NCBI GenBank assembly: GCA_958496175.1
Contig: OY292280.1
Span: 10,416,001 to 10,480,000, forward strand
Direction of reading: 5' to 3'
Origin: Sisyra terminalis
Lineage: Eukaryota; Arthropoda; Insecta; Neuroptera; Sisyridae
DNA: 64,000 nucleotides
Within the stretch, counting starts at the first letter, position 1, and each line of letters opens with the position of its first letter. Made by a program: the position numbers and the translations under genes. This document shows positions 45,885 through 58,658 of the stretch, piece by piece. Below the pieces are notes generated by a model, which worked only from the letters and a program-made list of their open reading frames with translations, was not told where the DNA came from and did not search any database.

Positions 45885-47221
45885 TTTTACACAAATATTT
45901 GTTTAATATTCATTAAAAATGGATTATTTTCTTTGTTTTGGTTTTTATTTTATAATCGGAACAATCTAACAAAAGTTTAGAGGTTGTCATTGGATTGATA
46001 AAAATATAAGACTGATAATTATCAGTTAATTATAACATAATAAAAATATTCATCATAATTATTATATAAAGTATTATCCCTTTCGAAGTAGCATAACTGA
46101 CAGATGAGACAATCTTATCATTCATTGATTTCTTTTTTTTTTTGTGGAAAACCATTTTTCTGTATTATTCATTAATGCTGCAATAATACTTGCAATGAAT
46201 TTCCGCATCTGGTACTGGCAGACGTCAATTACAGACAGGTAATACTAATAATAATAATTATATAAAGAAAAAAGCCACCCTTTATGCCATTCTGTACGTT
46301 ATCCGGTCGCCGTTCATTCTGAATTTCATCCCCTCTATTATTTCCGTTTCATTCATTTCATATAAATATATATGTTACAAACATTGATTGTGCACTTGAT
46401 AGCACACGATAAGGGATCATCTCACCCTTGCACCAAACTACCAAATTCCCACCCTATCCTTCTTCCGTTTGCTTTTACACCCCGTGCTACGTTCGTTAGT
46501 TCCACCACGTGACCTTTTCTTAGCAGCCAATTCTACTGTCATCCATTTGTTTACAGAATCATTACATGAACGATATATTCCTGAAGCCGTTCCACAAATG
46601 GTATTACGATATTTATATTGAAAAATAAAGAAAACAAACGAAAAACTTTCCCCTTAATTCTTCAGGAAAAGTTTCTGCTATAACAATTGATCGTTCCCGA
46701 AAAATTATTATTGAAAATATGAATTTATGTTCCTAAAAACAAGCGCTAAAGCCCGACATTGTAATGTATAATTTGGAAACATGGACCATTAGAAACAAGA
46801 AAAGAAATATCTAGAATGATTTGAAATTTTATAATGTTAAAGTAATGAGAAGAACAAAGAAAAAACTATCACTAATGTTTTGGCCAAATAAAAAATGTGA
46901 ACAGGTCGAATTTGGGAAGAAAAGCGGGATATAAGAAAAAATATCTAACAAGAACCGAAAAGAAAATCTGGAATCTAATATACTATAGTGAAATAAATAC
47001 AACGGAACCAAAAAATACCTAATAGATTTCAATTAAAAGAGTATCTTAAAATATTTCTCTATTTTAAATTTGATTTTCTCATTCTAGCACCTTAAAATGT
47101 TATACTTACTAGTAAATTTTCATTTAATAGTACTCTGTTATCCTTTTCAAGTGCTGCATAGTTATAATACCCCTATTTAAATCAGTGGTTCTTTCTAAAG
47201 TAATGTAACAGAAAGGGACAA
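45885..47221 (+). other. Intron upstream of the heat-shock-type promoter
   Basis: Mostly AT-rich. A less AT-rich stretch lies at about 46420-46540 (pyrimidine-rich, no frame recognised). The minus frame at 46829-47032 is not recognised. Confidence 0.4.
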
Positions 47222-47223
47222 AG

Positions 47224-47415
47224 TCTGTCTCTCTCTTTGTGCCATACCGGCACGCGATTGGCTGCGTGACTTTTATCTCTCTACCACCAATGCGAATGTA
47301 CATATAGATTGTTCTGGAAACATCTAGTAGATGGTGGAACGTTGGCGAACAATGGAGTACATTCTAGAATATTGGGTTGCGGGTATATAAGTCGCTCAGC
47401 TCAATCCCACGGACA
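47224..47415 (+). promoter_or_regulatory. Heat-shock-type promoter (HSEs, GAGA tract, CCAAT, TATA, initiator)
   Basis: In order the region shows a CT-rich GAGA-type tract (TCTGTCTCTCTCTTTG, 47224-47239) and an inverted CCAAT box (CGATTGG, 47255-47261). A first HSE cluster is TTC-n2-GAA-n2-ATC at 47312-47324, followed by GGAAC and GGCGAAC units. A second HSE is TTC-n2-GAA-n2-TT at 47362-47373. The TATA box TATATAA is at 47384-47390 and an initiator CAGTT has its A at 47415, 31 bp from the TATA start. The arrangement and spacing are those of inducible insect hsp70-class promoters bound by HSF. The leader after it (AAGTGATT-rich) resembles hsp70 5' UTRs in style. No heat-shock protein reading frame follows. 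Confidence 0.75.
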
Positions 47416-47572
47416 GTTCTGTATAGAAATTCAGTTGTGTATTTCCGTTACAACAAAGCGATTTTTAGTGTGATTTGAATTAAAAGTGATTATTGTCATT
47501 GAAGTGATTGTTTTAACAAGTGCGATTGTGTAATAAAAAATGAAATAAAAAAAGTGATTGTTAAGTGTGAAA

Positions 47573-47635
47573 ATGATTATTTATTTTCAAAAAAAAATAA
47601 AAGAACGAATAAACGCCATCTCAATACAGTTTTGA
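47573..47635 (+). CDS. Short ORF (20 codons) in the stress leader
   Basis: The ATG is in a weak purine context (AAAATGA). The encoded peptide is basic (several Lys/Arg) and resembles nothing I recognise. Drosophila hsr-omega also carries a 23-27-codon ORF near its 5' end, but similarity in size is all that can be said. It may be chance. Confidence 0.2.
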   Translation: MIIYFQKKIKERINAISIQF

Positions 47636-47703
47636 GACGTCACGTCACAGTAATATATAAGAAGGGATTCTAATTTAACAATACATTATAGGAAATAGGG
47701 CAA

Positions 47704-47815
47704 GATGTGGCGTCGCCAAAAGTGTGTCTGGAGTACTAACTTAAACTACCTTACAAATAGTGCATTGTAGCTGTTTAAATTAGTACTCCAGGCACACTTA
47801 TGGCGGCACCACTGT
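47704..47815. repeat. Imperfect 40-bp inverted repeat (hairpin or small MITE)
   Basis: GTGGCGTCGCCAAAAGTGTG and on (47707-47746) pairs with the segment ending GGCACACTTATGGCGGCACC at 47811, with about 35 of 40 positions matching and several G-U pairs in RNA. The loop is about 26 bases. It is either a palindromic MITE or a structured element of the predicted transcript. Confidence 0.7.
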
Positions 47816-48189
47816 TAGAGACATTTTTCATGAATTCAAGTCATTTTAAGCAGGGGCCTTATTATCTGATACTATCACAGAAAATAATATTGGGGTACGT
47901 AGATGAGCTTGTTTATATATTCGAGTTATATTTCTTAGAGTAAATAAAAATAAGTGTGTGAAAATAAATGATGCCTACTGGGTGGTCCTACTTAAAAATA
48001 AATGAGTATTGGAATTACGATAGAGTAAAATATAGTACTTATTAAAGGTTTTTCAACGGAAATTCATAGGTACCAGGATTATAGGAAAACCATTCCTGAA
48101 GTTAACTATTTAAATATTTATTCTCACAAGAAAACCTCTCTCACTGGTAATGGGTATACTAATCGATCATAATAGAATGAAGAAACATT

Positions 48190-51100
48190 TACATATGATT
48201 GAAGTACATGAGAGTGATCCAATAAGTAAAATATGATTTTCTGGAAGCTTAGAATTTAGGATATAAAGAAAGAGGAACAAAGAGCTTTGGAATCAAAATA
48301 GCCGAAAAACACTAAATACGCTAGTGGCTAAGATATGTTTAGCTACTAGTTCACAAATTATTGAAATAGGGTCCCTGGAAATATAATAGACTTTTAGGTC
48401 TCAATGTTATGACTTATTTATCCAAATCCTGGAAAATCCGACTAAATAACAAAAATCAAGTATTCAGAGTCTATTTTTACAGGAATTTGCACTAAACCAC
48501 CAAGATATTAATAACCCAAATCCTTCAAATCACTTTGGAAATTCATCATAATTTTGCGATCCTGATAAAAAATTATTAGTGTCCGACCAAAATTTGTTTT
48601 TTTGGCCGAAATCTGAGGTCCGAAGCCAACCTCTTTTTCTATATCGAATAGAAATACCACCTCTAACCATAAACGCTGACTTCATTTTATTTTTCGTTAG
48701 TAGGGGAAAAAGTTGTTCGTTTTGGGTCCCAAGTTTCTGCCGAAAAAACTAGTTTTGGTGGTCCATATTTGATTTTGATATAATATAGATGTTTTTAATT
48801 CATATAGTGATTGCATTGGCTCTTATAAATTATATTCTACAAAAGTGTGAAGCCCATGAATCTTATGGGCCGGAAAAATGATCAAGGATGGCCTTATGCG
48901 GCCCGCGGGCCGCGAATTGGGGACCTCTGGTCTTAAGGGTTGATTGAATTGAAGGTGGAAGTTAATGCTTAAATAAAATTTCAAAAAAACCTACATATGA
49001 TTGGAGTACATGAGAGTAATCCAATAAGAAGAATATGATTTTCTGGAAATTTAGAATTTACGATGTAAAGAAAGAGGAACAAAGAGCTTTGGAATCAAAA
49101 TAGCCGAAAAACACTTAATACGCTAGTGGCTAAGATATGTTTAGCTACTTGTTCACAAATTATTGAAATAGGGTCCCTGGAAATATAATAGACTTTTAGG
49201 TCTCAATGTTATGACTTATTTATCCAAATCCTGGAAAATCCGACTAAATAACAAAAATCAAGTATTCAGAGTCTATTTTTACAGGAATTTGCACTAAACC
49301 ACCAAGATATTAATAACCCAAATCCTTCGAATCACTTTGGAAATTCATCATAACTTTACGATCCACATAAAAAATTATTAGTGTCCGACCGAAATTTGTT
49401 TTTTTGGCCGAAATCTGAGGTCCGAAGCCAACATCTTTTTCTATATCGAATAGAAATACCACCTCTAACCATAAACGCTGACTTCATTTTATTTTTCGTT
49501 AGTAGGGGAAAAAGTTGTTCGTTTTGGGTCCCAAGTTTCTGCCGAAAAAACCAGTTTTGGTGGTCCATATTTGGTTTTGATATAATATAGATGTTTTTAA
49601 TTCATATAGTGATTGCATTGGCTCTTATAAATTATATTCTTCAAAAGTGTGAAGCCCATGAATCTTATGGGCCGGAAAAATGATCAAGGATGGCCTTATG
49701 CGGCCCGCGGGCTGCGAATTGGGGACCTCTGGTCTTAAGGGTTGATTGAATTGAAGGTGGAAGTTAATGCTTAAATAAAATTTCAAAAAAACCTACATAT
49801 GATTGGAGTACATGAGAGTAATCCAATAAGTAGAATATGATTTTCTGGAAATTTAGAATTTAGGATGTAAAGAAAGAGGAACAAAGAGCTTTTGAATCAA
49901 AATAGCCGAAAAACACTTAATACGCTAGTGGCTAAGATATGTTTAGCTACTAGTTCACAAATTATTGAAATAGGGTCCCTGGAAATATAATAGACTTTTA
50001 GGTCTCAATGTTATGACTTATTTATCCAAATCCTGGAAAATCCGACTAAATAACAAAAATCAAGTATTCAGAGTCTATTTTTACAGGAATTTGCACTAAA
50101 CCACCAAGATATTAATAACCCAAATCCTTCAAATCACTTTGGAAATTCATCATAATTTTGCGATCCAGATAAAAAATTATTAGTGTCCGACCAAAATTTG
50201 TGTTTTTGGCCGAAATCTGAGGTCCGAAGCCAACCTCTTTTTCTATATCGAATAGAAATACCACCTCTAACCATAAACGCTGACTTCATATTATTTTTCG
50301 TTAGTAGGGGAAAAAGTTGTTCGTTTTGGGTCCCAAGTTTCTGCCGAAAAAACCAGTTTTGGTGGTCCATATTTGATGTTGATATAATATAGATGTTTTT
50401 AATTCATATAGTGATTGCATTGGCTCTTATAAATTATATTCTACAAAAGTGTGAAGCCCATGAATCTTATGGGCCGGAAAAATGATCAAGGATGGCCTTA
50501 TGCGGCCCGCGGGCCGCGAATTGGGGACCTCTTGTCTTAAGGGTTGATTGAATTGAGGGTGGAAGTTAATGCTTAAATAAAATTTCAAAAAAACCTACAT
50601 ATGATTGGAGTACATGAGACTAATCCAATAAGTAGAATATGATTTTCTGGGAATTTAGAATTTAGGATGTAAAGAAAGAGGAACAAAGAGCTTTGGAATC
50701 AAAATAGCCGAAAAACACTTAATACGCTAGTGGCTAAGATATGTTTAGCTACTAGTTCACAAATTATTGAAATAGGGTCCCTGGAAATATAATAGACTTT
50801 TAGGTCTCAATGTTATGACTTATTTATCCAAATCCTGGAAAATCCGACTAAATAACAAAAATCAAGTATTCAGAGTCTATTTTTACAGGAATTTGCACTA
50901 AACCACCAAGATATTAATAACCCAAATCCTTCAAATCACTTTGGAAATTCATCATAATTTTGCGATCCAGATAAAAAATTATTAGTGTCCGACCAAAATT
51001 TGTTTTTTTGGCCGAAATCTGAGGTCCGAAGCCAACCTCTTTTTCTATATCGAATAGAAATACCACCTCTAACCATAAACGCTGACTTCATTTTATTTTT

Positions 51101-53801
51101 CGTTAGTAGGGGAAAAAGTTGTTCGTTTTGGGTCCCAAGTTTCTGCCGAAAAAACCAGTTTTGGTGGTCCATATTTGATTTTGATATAATATAGATGTTT
51201 TTAATTCATATAGTGATTGCATTGGCTCTTATAAATTTTATTCTACAAAAGTGTGAAGCCCATGAATCTTATGGGCCGGAAAAATGATCAAGGATGGCCT
51301 TATGCGGCCCGCGGGCCGCGAATTGGGGACCTCTTGTCTTAAGGGTTGATTGAATTGAAGGTGGAAGTTAATGCTTAAATAAAATTTCAAAAAAACCTAC
51401 ATATGATTGGAGTACATGAGAGTAATCCAATAAGTAGAATATGATTTTCTGGAAATTTAGAATTTAGGATGTAAAGAAAGAGGAACAAAGAGCTTTGGAA
51501 TCAAAATAGCCGAAAAACACTAAATACGCTAGTGGCTAAGATATGTTTAGCTACTAGTTCACAAATTATTGAAATAGGGTCCCTGGAAATATAATAGACT
51601 TTTAGGTCCTTATGTTATGACTTATTTATCCAAATCCTGGAAAATCCGACTAAATAACAAAAATCAAGTATTCAGAGTCTATTTTTACAGGAATTTGCAC
51701 TAAACCACCAAGATATTAATAACCCAAATCCTTCAAATCACTTTGGAAATTCATCATAATTTTGCGATCCTGATTAAAAATTATTAGTGTCCGACCAAAA
51801 TTTGTTTTTTTGGCCGAAATCTGAGGTCCGAAGCCAACCTCTTTTTCTATATCGAATAGAAATACCACCTCTAACCCTAAACGCTGACTTCATTTTATTT
51901 TTCGTTAGTAGGGGAAAAAGTTGTTCGTTTTGGGTCCCAAGTTTCTGCCGAAAAAACCAGTTTTGGTGGTCCATATTTGATTTTGATATAATATAGATGT
52001 TTTTAATTCATATAGTGATTGCATTGGCTCTTATAAATTATATTCTACAAAAGTGTGAAGCCCATGAATCTTATGGGCCGGAAAAATGATCAAGGATGGC
52101 CTTATGCGGCCCGCGGGCCGCGAATTGGGGACCTCTTGTCTTAAGGGTTGATTGAATTGAAGGTGGAAGTTAACGCTTAAATAAAATTTAAAAAAAACCT
52201 ACATATGATTGGAGTACATGAGAGTAATCCAATAAGTAGAATATGATTTTCTGGAAATTTAGAATTTAGGATGTAAAGAAAGAGGAAAAAAGAGCTTTGG
52301 AATCAAAATAGCCGAAAAACACTTAATACGCTAGTGGCTAAGATATGTTTAGCTACTAGTTCACAAATTATTGAAATAGGTTCCCTGGAAATATAATAGA
52401 CTTTTAGGTCTCAATGTTATGACTTATTTATCCAAATCCTGGAAAATCCGACTAAATAACAAAAATCAAGTATTCAGTCTATTTTTACAGGAATTTGCAC
52501 TAAACCACCAAGATATTAATAACCCAAATCCATCAAATCACTTTGGAAATTCATCATAATTTTGCGATCCAGATAAAAAATTATTAGTGTCCGACCAAAA
52601 TTTGTTTTTTTGGCCGAAATCTGAGGTCCGAAGCCAACATCTTTTTCTATATCGAATAGAAATACCACCTCTAACCATAAACGCTGACTTCATTTTATTT
52701 TTCGTTAGTAGGGGAAAAAGTTGTTCGTTTTGGGTCCCAAGTTTCTGCCGAAAAAACTAGTTTTGGTGGTCCATATTTGATTTTGATATAATATAGATGT
52801 TTTTAATTCATATAGTGATTGCATTGGCTCTTATAAATTATATTCTACAAAAGTGTGAAGCCCATGAATCTTATGGGCCGGAAAAATGATCAAGGATGGC
52901 CTTATGCGGCCCGCGGGCCGCGAATTGGGGACCTCTTGTCTTAAGGGTTGATTGAATTGAAGGTGGAAGTTAACGCTTAAATAAAATTTAAAAAAAACCT
53001 ACATATGATTGGAGTACATGAGAGTAATCCAATAAGTAGAATATGATTTTCTGGAAATTTAGAATTTAGGATGTAAAGAAAGAGGAACAAAGAGCTTTGG
53101 AATCAAAATAGCCGAAAAACACATAATACGCTAGTGGCTAAGATATGTTTAGCTACTAGTTCACAAATTATTGAAATAGGTTCCCTGGAAATATAATAGA
53201 CTTTTAGGTCTCAATGTTATGACTTATTTATCCAAATCCTGGAAAATCCGACTAAATAACAAAAATCAAGTATTCAGAGTCTATTTTTACAGGAATTTGC
53301 ACTAAACCACCAAGATATTAATAACCCAAATCCTTCAAATCACTTTGGAAATTCATCATAATTTTGCGATCCAGATAAAAAATTATTAGTGTCCGACCAA
53401 AATTTGTTTTTTTGGCCGAAATCTGAGGTCCGAAGCCAACATCATTTTCTATATCGAATAGAAATACCACCTCTAACCATAAACGCTGACTTCATTTTAT
53501 TTTTCGTTAGTAGGGGAAAAAGTTGTTCGTTTTGGGTCCCAAGTTTCTGCCGAAAAAACCAGTTTTGGTGGTCCATATTTGATTTTGATATAATATAGAT
53601 GTTTTTAATTCATATAGTGATTGCATTGGTTCTTATAAATTATATTCTACAAAAGTGTGAAGCCCATGAATCTTATGGGCCGGAAAAATGATCAAGGATG
53701 GCCTTATGCGGCCCGTGGGCCGCGAATTGGAGACCTCTTGTCTTAAGGGTTGATTGAATTGAAGGTGGAAGTTAATGCTTAAATAAAATTTCAAAAAAAC
53801 C
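48190..53801. repeat. Tandem array of seven 802-bp monomers
   Basis: A GTGTCCGACC landmark falls at 48579, 49381, 50183, 50985, 51787, 52587 and 53389. The period is 802 throughout, except one 800-bp unit that has a 2-bp deletion. Monomers differ by only a few substitutions each. All retain a 69-codon frame (plus) and a 66-78-codon frame (minus) because they are recent, not because they encode a protein. Near each monomer's 3' side is a segment with GCGGCCCGCGGGCCGCGAAT followed by TTGGGGACCTCT, resembling a hAT transposon end. The array edges are sharp at about 48190 and 53801. Confidence 0.93.
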
Positions 53802-54444
53802 TTTTCAATTTTTATGGAGTAACCATTGCCGTAAATCATTTATCTTTAAATTGTATCAACCGAAAATTTGAAAAAAGCTTCTTTTATGAAATAGAACAGC
53901 ATTAGATAACCGCGATTACCAGTTCAACCCTCAATGTAAAGACTAAACGTTCATATATTTAACGAACATATTTCTGATAGTCCTATTAAAGAGCTTCATC
54001 CCTTCGATCGCGATAACACTGATGATGAAAACGATAATAACATTTCACGATTTCCTTTCCAATTTTCTCCGCCACATCCTTCTTCATAATCAAACCGACG
54101 TTTTTATGGCGCGCATTTAAACGCAAACAGGGGATGGAACACCCCTACAAATAATTGACTCTTAAACACCCTCATTTAAATTACTCTTAAGTTCAATCAG
54201 AAAATACAAGGGCTTTTTATTTTGTGCAAAAAAAATATGTTTTAATTATTATATCATCAATGACAATCTCTCGAATGTGTTAATTAAGTTAATCTTAAGC
54301 TAGACGCTGAAATTAATTTGTTTTTATTGTTTGTTTCAATATGGCGAGGGGCCAAAGGATTTAATTATATTAATTACATTCTGTTATCGGATCGAAATTA
54401 TAAATGAGGAGTTTATATAAAAATCATTTCAGGTGATTGATTTT
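53802..54444 (+). other. Intron after the array
   Basis: Unique-looking AT-rich DNA with small GC patches (about 54105 and 54345). No gene was recognised. Confidence 0.4.
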
Positions 54445-57035
54445 CAACGAAAACTTGACTGGGCCAAAAAACTTGACTATTTTTTTTTTTGAAAAGTATA
54501 TCGAAAATATTGTTCTAGGTGACAAAAAAAATTATCGGGAAAGTTTAAGCCCATAATATTAATGTTAATAGGTCTACCATCTTTAATTTCGATTTTTTAT
54601 TTGTGCTTCCATTTTTGCAACAATGCTGTCAAATTATCAAGGTAAAAAAATTCTTTTACAAATATATATATAGAAAATTAAATTCCCTATAAAAATTGTC
54701 TCTTTGTAAATTTTGCCAGACCAGAACAGTCATGCGCAATCAGAGCTTTTTTCATTTGTTTCTCCATAAGAAACTTATCGCCAAGTTGCAACTTTTGAGC
54801 TTTAGCTCAAATCATTTTCAATGGCTTTTTTAACAACTTTAAACAAACCCCCATAGTTTATCCTTGTTTTTTCCCACTCCTACTTTGAATTACTCTTATA
54901 GAAATGAGTGAATATTAGACTGGGCAAAAAAAACGACTATTTTTTTTTGATAAGTATATCAAAAATATTGTTCTAGATGGCACAAAAAAATATCTGGAAG
55001 GTTTGAGCCCTTACGATTAATATTAAGAGGTCTATCATCTTTAATTTCGATTTTTAATTTGTGCTTTCATTTTTGCGTCAACGCTGTCAAACTATCAAGG
55101 TAAAAAAATTCTTTTACAAATATATTTATAGAAAATTAAATTCCCTACAAAAAACGTCTCTTTGAAAACTTTTGCCAGATTCGCTGTTTCCGAATAACCA
55201 AGCCTTAAAAATTGATATAATTTATAGATTTATCTTCTTTATTTTGGAGTTTTGTAACTAACAAACAAATAAATATATAAAAATAAACAATATAGATTCT
55301 TAAAGGGAATTTAATGCACTACAAAAAAGATCTCTTACCGGTTTTATATAAAATGTTTTTTTCAAAATTGGTTCAACAACAAAAAAACAATAATTTAATT
55401 TTTCCCTCAACTTTAATTGTGAATAACTTTTGAAAAAGTGATTTTATATAAAAATGTTTAGAAACCTTTTTTGTAGCACATTACATTTTCTTTAAGAATC
55501 TATATTGTTCATTTCTATATACTTATTTGTTCGTTAGTTACAAAATTCAAAAATAAAAAAGATAAATCTAAAAATTATATCAATGTTTATAATTAATCGG
55601 AAACATCGTGTCTGGCAAAAATTTTCAAAAAAACAATTTTTGTAGGAAATTTAATTTTCTATAAATATTTCTGCAGATGAATTTTTTTACTTTGATAGTT
55701 TGCCAGCATTGACGCAAAAATGAAAGCACCAATTACTGACAACAGACTAAGATAAACCATACTAATCTTTCTTGTCATATTTCTCTTTCTTTTTGTAAAA
55801 TAAGTGCTCTATTTTAATTAAATACATAATACGATAGTATTTATCAAAATCTAACTATGAACAATAGACTGTGTCAAAAAAATCGACTATTTTTTTTTTC
55901 GAAAAGTATATCGAAAGTATAGTTCAAGGTGACAAAAAATAATATCGGGAAGGTTTGAGCCCTTAATATTAATGTTAAGAGGTCTATCATCTTTAATTTC
56001 GATTTTTTAATTTGTGCTTTAATTTTTTGCGTCAATGCTATCAAACTATCAAAGTAAAAAAATTCATCTGCACAAATATTTATAGAAAATTAAATTCCCT
56101 ACAAAAAAACGTTTCTTTGAAAAAATTTTCCAGACACGCCGCATCCGAATAATCAAGCTTTAAACATTGATATAATTTTTAGATTAATCTTTTTTTTTTA
56201 GAGTTTTGTAATTAATAAACAAATAAATATATAGAAATGAGCAATATAGATTCTTGAAGGGAATTTAATGCTCTACCAAAAAGGTTTCTTAACGTTTTTA
56301 CATAAAATCACTCTTTCAAAATTGGTTCAACAACGAAAAAAGCAATAATTTATTTTTTCCTTTAACGTTAATTGTGAATAACTTTTGAAAAAAGTGATTA
56401 TATATAAAACGTTAAGAGATCTTTTTTGTAGAACATTAAATTTCCTTTAAGAATTTATATTGTTCATTTCTATATATTTATTTGTTCGTTACTTACAAAA
56501 TTCCAAAATAAAAAAGATAAATCTAAAAATTATATCAATGTTTAAAGCTTAATTATTCGGAAACGTCGTGTCTGGCACAAATTTTCAAAAAAGCAATTTT
56601 TGTAGGAAATTTAATTTTCTATAAATATATGTGCAGATTAATTTTTTACCTTGATAGTTTGACAGCGTTGACAGAAAAATGCAAGCACAAATAAAAAATC
56701 GAAATTAAGGATGATAGACCTCTTAATATTAATATTAAGATCTTAAACCTTTCCGATAATTTTTTTTGTCATCTTGAACAATATTTCCGATATACTTTTC
56801 AAAAAAAAATAGGCAATTTTTTTTGGCCCAGTCTAATATTCACTCATTTCTATAAGAGTAATTCAAAGTAGTAGGAGTGGGAAAAAAGAAGGATAAACTT
56901 AGGGTATTTGTTTAAAGTTGTTAAAAAAGTCGTTGAAAATGATTTGAGCTAAAGCTCAAAAGTTGCAACTTGGCGATAAGTTTCTTATGGAGAAACAAAT
57001 GAAAAAAGCTCTGATTGCGCATGACTGTTTGGTTT
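54445..57035. mobile_element. Nested cluster of TTAGACTGGGC palindromes inside a foldback
   Basis: The outer arms (about 54727-54913 and 56839-57030) are inverted complements (AAACTTATCGCCAAGTTGCA and its partner). Between them are at least two elements starting TTAGACTGGGC or AGACTGTGTC (54914 and about 55866) and a shared right end GCCCAGTCTAA at 56838. A truncated third start lies at 54455, outside. Internal words such as CTCTACCAAAAAGGTTTCTT and AAATTAAATTCCCTA recur. No proteins are encoded. Confidence 0.75.
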
Positions 57036-58658
57036 GATTGAATTAAGTTGTTTTAGTGACGACATTTTTGGTTAGATGAAGTGTAGCGAGCTTTCAAGCT
57101 TTCAGACGACTAAATGTTGAATGTACTTTGTTATGCTGAAAACATTGATCCATACGGTTGGGGAGTGTGTTGCCCTGTACATGTGCACTTTTCTCTGCAA
57201 AATGATACAGGATACGGGATCGGAGTCCAATGTTAATCGTTTGTATCGGATAACATTAACCACATGAGTACATAAAGCTTGAGCTTTTCGATCATAATAT
57301 TTTCAGATCAGTAACGATCAGTGAATGCATCGCATTAACCTCCCCCGTCTGAATGAAATTCCGATTTAGCAACGTACATTCCCGGCATTTGATTAAAAAT
57401 TATTTTTAAAAACGTCCTGAGCTTTTTTAATCATTTTCATAATTATTTCAACGCTATTATGATTTTATGCGACATTTTATCCCCTTCGTTTTTATCGAGC
57501 TTGAAATAACTGGATTTTAGATGAGGCAAAAAAGCTACATGGAATAGAGGAAAATAAAAACAATTGTGTTCATACCTGTCCATTTGAAGATCATATTTGA
57601 ACACAAACAAAGCTTTTACAGATATGCGAAAAAGCCTCAAAGCTCTTTTTGCTGGATGAAAAGTTTACAAGTCTTACACAGATTAGAAAAGTGCACTCCC
57701 ATATGTTTTTGAACGTTCCATTTAAGGGATTGAACAGAATGACACGTGAGCTTTACGAGCTTTTGAGCTTTGCGTATTCATATGAGGTTAATTTTTTACA
57801 TGGATTTGATTACGGTTGTTGGTAATTAATTATATGATTCAATTCAAGCATGAAATAATCAAATTTTCGTGTTGTAAACTTTTTTTGTGGTGGCCGCTAT
57901 AAAAAGCCCGGGAGCTTTCGTGTAGTGAGAAACAAACGAAATGGCCGGTGCTGGTAAAAAGATGTAGAAATAAACGAGCAGTTTTTGTTGGTGTGCCATT
58001 TAGCCATTTTGTCGTCAAAATAAAATAAGCTTGCACGGAAACCATAATCGTCCCTTATATTCCCTGATCCGTAGGCTCGGTGCTACGACATCCCAGCGTG
58101 TATCTTTGTCATAAGTATGGCCCGGCCACATTCTTGTACGTTTCTGTGTCCATTATTTTGTTGTCTGGTCCGTTAAGCAAATATTTATCAGCGGTAACCA
58201 AGTCAAGGAATAATGGTTTAATTAATTTTCCAACAAGACTCCACAGTAATAACGTATCCTCACCAAGAACTTAGGTGCATCGTTTGCCCAGAAAAAAAAG
58301 CATTTTAATTTTGTCAACTAAGTAATTATCTATCAAAATTAAATTCCAAATATCCCGAATTTTCCATTTTAATTCAATATCTTCCGAATGTCTTGGTAAA
58401 TCGAAAGATGACATTTTGATTAGGAAACTTACCAATATTGGATTATTAGAAATGCTTCCAGATTGAGATTTTCCCTTCGAGTTACGTCTAATTTATGAAG
58501 GTTGGCGAAAATTTTCGAACGATTGATTTGTTATTCAGGTAACGGTACAATTACCGGCCTATGATGAGGTTCTGCTTCACTATCGTCATGTAAATGGTTC
58601 GTTATGCATTGAGAAAAGGGTTCCAAAACATTTTCCCTTTAATATTACATTATAAATA
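57036..58658 (+). other. Intron, no recognised gene
   Basis: Slightly less AT-rich than the surroundings. Small frames (57443-57640 and 57839-58045 minus, 58080-58274 plus) show no known domain. Confidence 0.35.

Larger units (their letters stand above)
47415..48189 (+). ncRNA. Predicted stress-inducible leader or lncRNA 5' region
   Basis: From the predicted start site to the tandem array there is no long ORF. The first ATG (47540) reads only two codons. The next (47573-47635) gives a 20-codon frame, and a polyadenylation-like AATAAA follows near 47610. A 110-bp hairpin (47704-47815) and further AT-rich DNA lead directly to the repeats. Whether transcription continues through the array cannot be told from sequence. 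Alternatives are a decayed hsp70 gene that kept its promoter, or an hsr-omega-like RNA. Confidence 0.4.

Noticed and set aside
47224..48189. An hsp70 coding gene downstream of the heat-shock promoter
   Set aside because: No frame with the hsp70 N-terminal motif occurs before the tandem array. The only ORFs are 2 and 20 codons long.
48579..53598. Conserved 69-codon plus and 66-78-codon minus frames repeated seven times
   Set aside because: They occupy the same place in each 802-bp monomer and are open because the monomers are nearly identical. Opposite-strand overlap and lack of any motif argue against proteins.
58539..58655. Short frame after an ATTCAG acceptor-like site, reading VTVQLPAYDEV
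   Set aside because: It does not resemble the expected Ig2 or Ig3 sequence and ends after about 38 codons.
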